Program-made: the position numbers and the translations under genes
The notes under the pieces: generated by a model
The model's database searches: none
Seen by the model: only the letters and a program-made list of their open reading frames with translations
Told to the model about the DNA's origin: nothing
NCBI GenBank assembly: GCA_946415375.1
Contig: CAMKSF010000008.1
Location: 1 to 58,142, forward strand
From: an uncultured Clostridia bacterium
GTDB taxonomy: Bacteria > Bacillota > Clostridia > TANB77 > CAG-508
DNA: 58,142 nt
Reading direction: 5' to 3'
Shown here: positions 52,950 through 58,142 of the stretch, in pieces
Layout of the letters: every line of letters starts with the position of its first letter
Position numbering within the stretch: the stretch's first letter is position 1

Positions 52950-53561
52950 TCAACTATTTATAATTTCTTTAATCTGATCTATTGAAATTGGTCCTTCTCT
53001 TATTATCTTTATTTCTTTTGAGGTACAATCTATTATTGTACTTGCAGTTCCATTTGGAATATCACTTTTCACTATTCCGTCTATATTAAGACATTTTCTT
53101 TCAATTTCTTCTATACTTTCACATACAGGTTCATCACTTATGTTTGCACTTGTCATAAAAACAGGCTCTTTTATATTTCTTATTAGTTCTTCTAAAAATG
53201 GCGAAGTAGCCAATCTAACTGCAATTGTATTACTTTTAATAATATCCTTAAGAAAATCACATTTTTTTTCTAAAACTAAAGTAATAGGTCCTGGCATTAA
53301 TGCATTTATTATTTTTTCTGCATTACTATTTACTTTTGCAATGCTTCTTAATTGCATTTCATCTGCACACATAATAGGAAACAACTTATTTAATGGACGT
53401 TTTTTTACCTTTATTAGTTTTTCATATGCTTTTTTTGAATTTATTTTTGCACATAAACCATAAACTGTATCTGTTGGCACTGCAATTACACCATCATTCA
53501 TCAATATATCAGTTAACTTTTCTATTTCATCTTCTCTATATTTTCTTATCATTGCTTTCAC
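52950..53561 (-). CDS. tsaC: Threonylcarbamoyl-AMP synthase (Sua5/YciO/YrdC family)
   Basis: 203 residues, one YrdC domain with GVIAVPTDTVYGLCA, KKRPLNKLFPIM, MPGPITLVLEKK and VMTSANISDEPV near the end. It makes threonylcarbamoyl-AMP from Thr, bicarbonate and ATP for tRNA t6A. The C-terminal Sua5 domain is absent, so it is the short TsaC type. A GTG start at 53561 lies close after AAGG; ATG three codons later is possible. Confidence 0.93.
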   Translation of the reverse strand: MKAMIRKYREDEIEKLTDILMNDGVIAVPTDTVYGLCAKINSKKAYEKLIKVKKRPLNKLFPIMCADEMQLRSIAKVNSNAEKIINALMPGPITLVLEKKCDFLKDIIKSNTIAVRLATSPFLEELIRNIKEPVFMTSANISDEPVCESIEEIERKCLNIDGIVKSDIPNGTASTIIDCTSKEIKIIREGPISIDQIKEIINS

Positions 53562-53631
53562 TTTTCCTTTTATATTTTAAGATTTTAACATTTCAACAAT
53601 TTTTTCATATCATATACAAAGGAGTATTTTT

Positions 53632-53785
53632 ATGCAAAGTTGTGAATTAGTAAGTTTAATTTCTGCACTTGCTTGTACAATTTCCAAAGATAAAACACCA
53701 GAAGAAATATCATTACTATCAGTATTTTTTGTACAACTTCGGAGATACTTTAGCAACTATTACACTACTTAACTCTAATAATTAA
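53632..53785 (+). pseudogene. Small DUF6774-like protein with a one-base frameshift
   Basis: ATG at 53632 follows AAAGGAG. The frame reads MQSCELVSLISALACTISKD..., then VFFVQL, and runs out of frame at about 53740. Removing one base (extra C) restores GDTLATITLLNSNN and a 50-residue protein like the short Clostridial DUF6774 family (SCELV..ISxLA...QLGDTLATI). The function of the family is unknown. Family assignment is from memory of the pattern. Confidence 0.6.
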
Positions 53786-53793
53786 AAATATTA

Positions 53794-54318
53794 TTATACA
53801 CCTTTCTCTTTATATGCCTTTTTAATAATATTATCTATATATTCATTTTTAGAACTAGTATACATCTTTCTATTATCTGCATACTTTTTTGCTAATTCCT
53901 TTTTTAATGATTCATATTCTTTCATAGCCTCTTCATGTTTTCTTAAATAGTTTCTAAATATAATTGTATCTTTATATCTTTTACTATTTATTTCCATTAC
54001 ATGAATAAAATGAGTCCTATTATCTTCTGCACCTTTTCTAATCAAAATTTCATCTTCATCACTATCTTCTTTTACTGAATATGGTTCTTTTTGGAATTTT
54101 TCTTTTACTTTTTCAAAATCATCTAGCTTTTTTAATGCAACAGCAATATCAATAATAGGTTTTGCTGAAAGACCTTTAACTGATGTAGATCCAATGTGTT
54201 CTATTTCAGTTGCTAAATTACCAAATATTTTAGCTAAATCTTCTTTTTCTTTATAAAATTCTAATTCCCAATTTGGATTATATTTTTCAATTTTAACGGT
54301 TCCCACTTTTAATCCCAT
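53794..54318 (-). CDS. GrpB/UPF0157 family nucleotidyltransferase-fold protein
   Basis: 174 residues. It has the conserved EIEHIGSTSVKGLSAKPIID of GrpB/UPF0157 proteins, with KIEKYNPNWELEFYKEKEDL before it and THFIHVMEINS after. The fold is nucleotidyltransferase-like; the biological role is not established. GGAGG lies 6 nt before ATG. Convergent with the small frameshifted gene to the left. Confidence 0.88.
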   Translation of the reverse strand: MGLKVGTVKIEKYNPNWELEFYKEKEDLAKIFGNLATEIEHIGSTSVKGLSAKPIIDIAVALKKLDDFEKVKEKFQKEPYSVKEDSDEDEILIRKGAEDNRTHFIHVMEINSKRYKDTIIFRNYLRKHEEAMKEYESLKKELAKKYADNRKMYTSSKNEYIDNIIKKAYKEKGV

Positions 54319-54417
54319 AATATACCTCCATTCTATATTTTTTATTTCATCTCATTCTTTTGTAAAAAACTTAGTATTTTATTATACAACATTTTTTGTT
54401 AGAAAGCAAGTAAAAAA

Positions 54418-54452
54418 TAAAAAACAGCAGATAATATAACCTGCTATTTTTT
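54418..54452 (-). terminator. Terminator of the 54466-55929 gene
   Basis: AAAAACAGCAG and CTGCTATTTTTT flank a short loop (about 54418-54452), with T-rich sequence on both sides. Confidence 0.65.
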
Positions 54453-54465
54453 AATAGTATATAGT

Positions 54466-55929
54466 TTATTTTGTTTTAACTTTTAAAACTTTACTCCAAC
54501 TTGAATAGATTTTCTTTCCCTTTACTTTTTTATATGTTCGTATTCTAACATAATACTTTTTGTTTTTCTTTAAATTCTTTATTGTTTTTGATGTGATTTT
54601 ATTCCCCTTAATCCTTATTTTATTTTCATCACTATAAAATGTACTATCGATGGCATATTGTATTTGATATCCTGTTGTTTGTGTAGTATTTTTATTCCAT
54701 TTTACTGTAATTTTTTTGCTTCCACTTGTTATTCTCTTTATAGATACTGTTTTTGGTTTTATTTGATATGTAAGTTTTTTTGTTCCTTTATATTTACCTT
54801 TAAATTTAATTTTTACTGTATATTCTCCTACCTTTTTACTATTTTTATTCGAATATGTAATAGTATAGTTTGATTTATTTACTGTCTTTCCATTACCATC
54901 TTTTATAATAATAGTTGGCCTTTGTACTTTTTGGTTGTATTTAAATGATTTTTTTGATAGTTTTACTTTTTTTGGAAAACAAGTTTTTATATTTCCACAA
55001 AAACAACATTTATCTAAAATGTCTCCCTTTTTAGTAGTTTCAGTTTCATATCTATGCTCATCTTCTACCAATTCTATCTGTGCTTTGTATTCAACTCCTA
55101 AAAATCTAACAGTTAAATAATTATTTTTTCCTAATTTCCATTTATTATTATAAAATTGATCAACAGTAATTCTAACAGGACACTCTATTCCATTTCCTTC
55201 ATCATCAAAAAACTCTCCCCAATCTTCATCATCATAGTATCCACTATAATAAATTCCATAATTATGATTATAAATTCCTTTATTATATGTATAAATCTTC
55301 TTTGTATTATCTTTATATTCTACTTCTAGTTTATCTCCTGTTTGACATCCAAATGTAAAGAATACACCATGCTGTGTCAAATAAGACCTACTTCCATTAC
55401 TAGTATAGCGTACATTAGATACTGGAATGTATTTTATAGATTTTACAGGAGTCTCTACAACTGTAATTGGTATTTTCTTTTTTATACCAAAAGCTTCCAT
55501 CGTAGCATAATATGTACCAACTTTCCAATGCTCTTTCCATTGATCAGGATATGCAAACTTTAGTCTTGTGTTATCATCATCTGCCCCTTTATACCATAAT
55601 CTATTCCCTTTTAAATCTACATATCTATTATAGTTATCATCATAACCTCCATCATATTTATATATATGCTTTGTTCCATCTTTATATATAATCTCTATAG
55701 TATCCTCGCCTTGTAACATATTATAATGAAAATATTTATTTCCGTTGGCGTCAATATTAAAATGTCCATTATCATTTTCTACAAATAAATATTCTCTTTT
55801 TGGAATATAATTAAAATCTGCAATTTCATCTATTTTTTCTTCTGCAAATACTTTGTTATTAATACTAAATATCAATAATGATATAAAAAATATTATATTT
55901 ATTAATAAAATTCTTTTTACAATCTTCAT
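54466..55929 (-). CDS. Secreted surface protein with Ig-like/FN3 C-terminal module
   Basis: 487 residues; signal peptide ending near NNKVFAEEK. The N-terminal 320 residues hold repeated beta units (EDTIEIIYKDGTKHIYKYD; GDKLEVEYKDNTKKIYTYN) of unknown family. The last 150 residues are the shared module: FKYNQKVQRPTIIIKDG, NYTITYSNKNSKKVGEYTV, IKPKTVSIKRITSGSKKITV, KYYVRIRTYKKVKG. It is a distant member of the 22-39 kb array, separated by 15 kb, with GAGGG before ATG. Confidence 0.8.
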   Translation of the reverse strand: MKIVKRILLINIIFFISLLIFSINNKVFAEEKIDEIADFNYIPKREYLFVENDNGHFNIDANGNKYFHYNMLQGEDTIEIIYKDGTKHIYKYDGGYDDNYNRYVDLKGNRLWYKGADDDNTRLKFAYPDQWKEHWKVGTYYATMEAFGIKKKIPITVVETPVKSIKYIPVSNVRYTSNGSRSYLTQHGVFFTFGCQTGDKLEVEYKDNTKKIYTYNKGIYNHNYGIYYSGYYDDEDWGEFFDDEGNGIECPVRITVDQFYNNKWKLGKNNYLTVRFLGVEYKAQIELVEDEHRYETETTKKGDILDKCCFCGNIKTCFPKKVKLSKKSFKYNQKVQRPTIIIKDGNGKTVNKSNYTITYSNKNSKKVGEYTVKIKFKGKYKGTKKLTYQIKPKTVSIKRITSGSKKITVKWNKNTTQTTGYQIQYAIDSTFYSDENKIRIKGNKITSKTIKNLKKNKKYYVRIRTYKKVKGKKIYSSWSKVLKVKTK

Positions 55930-56013
55930 ACTAACTTTACCCTCTTTCTTTATTTTAAATCCTAAAAGCTTAATATATTAACATTTTATAAATCTAAATA
56001 ATATCAGTTACAG

Positions 56014-57032
56014 TCATAGTACAGTCGTACCATTTTTATTATTAATCGTATTTATAATATACTTTCCATGTACCTTTATTTTTACAGGTGAAAGAATATT
56101 TGCTTTTTTTAATTCTTCAATTGTTTTAGGCATTAATTCTAGTAATTTATCTAGTTCATCATTAGTAAAAACATAATAAGCAGGTATATTCATTTCTTTC
56201 GACCTATTTGTTCTTAATCCTATTAATCTCTCTTTTAATTCTTCCTTATTTATTTTCTTATCATTATTACAATATTTATTCTTATAAAACTCATAATAAT
56301 TAATTTTATCTTTTATTGATAAATTAACATATGATTTTGCTAATTCTTCCATTTTCTTCTGTGAATCTAGAATTTCATCGCTTTCTCTATGATTAAAATC
56401 ATATTCAATCTGTTTTACTAATGTATCTGCTCTCAATATTTTATATTTTATTTCTTTTGGTGCTTGGTTGGTATTAAGTATGGTATCCGGATTAGCTGCA
56501 ACTACAATAACTCTTCTATAATGATTAAACTTATTAGCTGCAAAAAGCTTTATCACATTAGATGTGTTCTTTTCCCAAATTTTTCTTACCACTTCTCTTT
56601 GTGCTTCAACTTGCCTTAGTGGTGAGTATATACCTTTTTTTATTTTCTTACCATTAAATGTATATTCTCTAATAAAATCTCCTTTATCAGTAACAGTAAT
56701 ATTTCCGATAAGATTTTTGCACTCAATATAGTATATATATATTGGTGTAATAATTACATAGTCAATTTGTGCAGTTAAATCTTCATATTTTAGTTTTATA
56801 TCACGCAATACATACATTCCAATATTAGCTTTTTTAGCTCATAAGCAATTTCGTTTTCTCCATCTAAACCTTTTTTTACAATATATATTTCATTTAATAA
56901 TTCTTCATTATTTGGGTATTCTTCATTTAATTTTTTTAAAGCATCATATTTATCTTGTAAATCACTTACTTCTTTATAAAATATAGTATCTTTAAATCTA
57001 AATGCTTCAAATGCATCATTTATAATTCCCAT
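56014..57032 (-). pseudogene. NERD-domain protein, broken by a one-base frameshift
   Basis: Two overlapping frames form one protein of about 339 residues. From ATG 57032 the first part ends at GLDGENEIAYELKK. The second resumes ANIGMYVLRDIKLKYEDLT and has QIDYVIITPIYIYYIECKNL, the core of the NERD (nuclease-related) domain with Asp and Glu-Cys-Lys catalytic-type residues. The break is in an A6 run (56830-56835); A7 would restore the frame. RBS GGGGGG precedes ATG. The function of NERD proteins is mostly inferred as DNA or RNA processing. Confidence 0.85.
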
Positions 57033-57092
57033 TTAAATCCCCCCATAATTAAAACTATTATATCATTATTTTTTTATTTGTAAATAAAAAAA

Positions 57093-57116
57093 TAACAGAT
57101 AATTACTTATCTGTTA
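57093..57116 (-). terminator. Terminator-like hairpin downstream of the RNA region
   Basis: TAACAGATAA (57093-57102) and TTATCTGTTA (57107-57116), a 10-bp stem with a 4-nt loop. On the minus strand a T7 run follows, as expected for a transcript coming from the right. Confidence 0.7.
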
Positions 57117-57131
57117 CTTTGGCGCCTCGTG
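57117..57131 (-). repeat. Short copy of the tRNA-Asn 3' end
   Basis: TTTGGCGCCTCGTG occurs here and again at the 3' end of the tRNA gene about 450 bp to the right. No tRNA cloverleaf is present here. It may be a remnant of an attachment-type duplication or of a lost tRNA copy. Confidence 0.5.
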
Positions 57132-57205
57132 TTTTACTCGATTTATAATAAATCGTCCTAAAACAGGCTATTTATCAACATTTATAAAAATCTATTTTTT
57201 GCTAG

Positions 57206-57446
57206 TTACAGTCAAGTTATAGTAGTAAATATTTAAAAAATAAAAAACTCCCAAACTAGGGAGTTACTCTGTTACCAAGATTTTTTTCGCTCATTATCCT
57301 TGAGAAAAAAAATTACTTTTTTCTTGTAACAATGATTTTCAGACGAGGATGTTTTGCATCTCTTTCTATCGTTTTATATAATATTATTATATCATAAACT
57401 TCAAAAAAAGTCAATTTTTTTTTTAATACAGTCAAAGTTACAGTAG
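57206..57446. repeat. Imperfect direct repeat pair flanking the small RNA
   Basis: TTACAGTCAAGTTATAGTAG (57206-57225) and TACAGTCAAAGTTACAGTAG (57427-57446) differ by one indel and one substitution. They bracket the candidate small RNA. A related TTACAGTCATAGTACAGTCG lies near 56008. Confidence 0.45.
57246..57379 (-). ncRNA. Candidate small RNA with consensus promoter and terminator
   Basis: On the minus strand: TTGACT (complement of 57409-57414), 17 nt, TATAAT (57386-57391), then about 134 nt without a convincing ORF. The end is AACTCCC (57246-57252)/GGGAGTT (57259-57265), a terminator with T6 after it. Internal stems include GATG/CATC and CTCA/TGAG. I do not recognise a known RNA family. 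Confidence 0.55.
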
Positions 57447-57531
57447 CGCCGAGAAATTTTAAAGATATTTAATTATATTTGAAAATTGTAAAAAATCTAA
57501 AAACATTGAAAATACTAGCTTATAAACATAC

Positions 57532-57563
57532 ATAGACCTTGAGTAAAAGTACTCAAAGTCTAT
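57532..57563 (-). terminator. Hairpin just downstream of tRNA-Asn
   Basis: ATAGACCTTGAGTA (57532-57545) and TACTCAAAGTCTAT (57550-57563), one mismatch, five bases after the tRNA CCA end on the minus strand. A terminator or processing hairpin. Confidence 0.6.
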
Positions 57564-57568
57564 ATTTT

Positions 57569-57876
57569 TGGCGCCTCGTGCAGGGCTCGAACCTGCGACC
57601 TATCGGTTACGCACTACATTAATTTTCATTAACACTATATAAATATAGTTTGTAGTCTGGACTTGCTCTTTACCATATCATATGACTTAGGTAGGTGGTG
57701 TAAAGTCTCTACACATAGCTTACGCCTTGCTCGGTGTTGTCTTCAGCTATATAGCTGTTAAGAGTTTCACCGAATTAGCCACCTTCTTCATCTATATGTT
57801 TCCATATAGAGCTGCTAACTCTTTGGTTAAAAACCTGCTCGACAGCCGAGCGCTCTACCAACTGAGCTAACGAGGC
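57569..57876 (-). tRNA. tRNA-Asn(GUU) interrupted by a group I intron
   Basis: The 5' exon is 57876-57842 (35 nt, to U35) and the 3' exon 57609-57569 (41 nt). Together they give a 76-nt tRNA: acceptor GCCTCGT/ACGAGGC, D arm, anticodon stem CTCGG/CCGAT, T arm GCAGG/CCTGC, discriminator G and encoded CCA. The spliced loop is CU-GUU-AA. Only pair 27-43 (C-U) is mismatched. The Asn identity also fits the close match of the anticodon arm to Firmicute tRNA-Asn (CGGCTGTTAACCGAT). Confidence 0.9.
57610..57841 (-). ncRNA. Group I intron in the tRNA-Asn anticodon loop (232 nt)
   Basis: The intron starts after U35 and ends in G, as group I introns require. The guide GTTAGCAGCT near the 5' end pairs with the ten exon bases GGCTGT-TAAC: P1 of six pairs with the U-G at the splice site, then P10 of four. 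Core-like elements follow in order: P AATTCGGTGAAAC, Q GACAACACCGAGC, R GTGTAGAGACTTTACACC and S AAGAGCAAGTCC, as in tRNA group IC3 introns. No homing endonuclease is encoded. Confidence 0.88.
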
Positions 57877-57886
57877 ATATATAAAA

Positions 57887-58003
57887 TCTAGCGATAACCT
57901 ATTTTCCCGGCAAGGTAACTCGCAAGTATCTTCGGCACTATTCTGCTTGACTTCTGTGTTCGGAATGGGAACAGGTATTACCAAAATAGTCATCATCACT
58001 AGA
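57887..58003 (-). rRNA. rrf: 5S ribosomal RNA
   Basis: 117 nt on the minus strand with terminal helix TCTAGTG/CGCTAGA, and the conserved CCATTCCGAACACAGAAGTC and GTTACCTTGCCGGGA segments. The tRNA-Asn follows 10 nt later. The 23S gene would lie beyond the right edge; no 23S sequence is recognised in 58004-58142. Confidence 0.95.
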
Positions 58004-58142
58004 AAATTGATAACATATTTATTACATTTTGTATTATATTACATTATTATCTTTTTTGCAATACTTTATACAAAATTTTATATATTTTTAAAGCACACTC
58101 AAAAATACATAGATGAATGGCAAGTTTTAGTAATTAACTTCA

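Noticed and set aside
57569..57876. Reading the split tRNA as tRNA-Asp(GUC) or tRNA-Thr(CGU)
   Set aside because: The guide sequence pairs with all ten bases only if the splice follows U35, which gives GUU. Asp or Thr splices would lose the U-G at the splice site or the terminal G.
57775..57999. Open frame of 74 codons on the minus strand
   Set aside because: It runs through the 5S rRNA, the tRNA 5' exon and the intron. Its peptide (SLAQLVERSAVEQ) is the usual false translation of a tRNA.
1..58142. CRISPR array
   Set aside because: No regularly spaced direct repeats were seen. The repeats found are DGR, hairpin or coding repeats.

Overview
The window is a very AT-rich stretch (clearly below one third G+C by eye) of a low-GC Gram-positive chromosome. 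It is most likely from an uncultivated, gut-type member of the Clostridia. The evidence is the WhiA/RNase G/Pth/PrmC/HemW housekeeping block, FeoAB, a class III (anaerobic) ribonucleotide reductase, an HrcA-type CIRCE element, Gram-positive signal peptides and strong AGGAGG ribosome binding sites. Genus-level assignment is not possible from the sequence alone.

Layout. (1) 1-1620: a decayed gene, a GC-rich orphan gene, a candidate small RNA and another orphan gene. (2) 1.6-16.8 kb: a long co-directional minus-strand block: rng, pth, a flippase, prmC, hemW, whiA, a DUF2207 protein, a heterodimeric ABC exporter, malQ and two transglutaminase-like proteins. (3) 16.9-25 kb: an accessory region with a diversity-generating retroelement (DGR: template repeat, reverse transcriptase with a frameshift, Avd, a MutS-like protein and a pilin-like target with its variable repeat). 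Three paralogous micropeptide loci with matching antisense RNAs are interspersed. (4) 22.5-38.9 kb: an array of secreted surface proteins that share one C-terminal Ig-like/FN3 module, interrupted by a self-regulated HTH gene. (5) 39-56 kb: mixed genes: methyltransferases, an MBL hydrolase, a TetR regulator, feoAB, an L,D-transpeptidase, mntP, a glycosyltransferase, nrdG-nrdD, hsp20, a Sua5-type gene, grpB and another surface protein. (6) 56-58.1 kb: a NERD gene with a frameshift, a candidate small RNA, and on the minus strand a 5S rRNA followed by a tRNA-Asn interrupted by a group I intron.

The most notable systems are these. First, the three 32-residue peptide loci have the architecture of par/Fst type I toxin-antitoxin systems: convergent transcripts, a shared bidirectional terminator and locus-specific direct repeats that would let each antisense RNA pair with its own start-codon region. 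The peptides do not carry the Fst motif. Second, the DGR shows 23 TR/VR differences, all at template adenines, and its target has a pilin-like N-terminus. Third, the tRNA-Asn(GUU) carries a 232-nt group I intron whose guide sequence pairs with all ten exon bases around the junction. Fourth, a small H-type pseudoknot with compensatory changes occurs in two surface-gene leaders.

Four genes carry single-base frameshifts and one carries two in-frame stops. This could be gene decay or sequence/assembly error, and it affects how the DGR is read.
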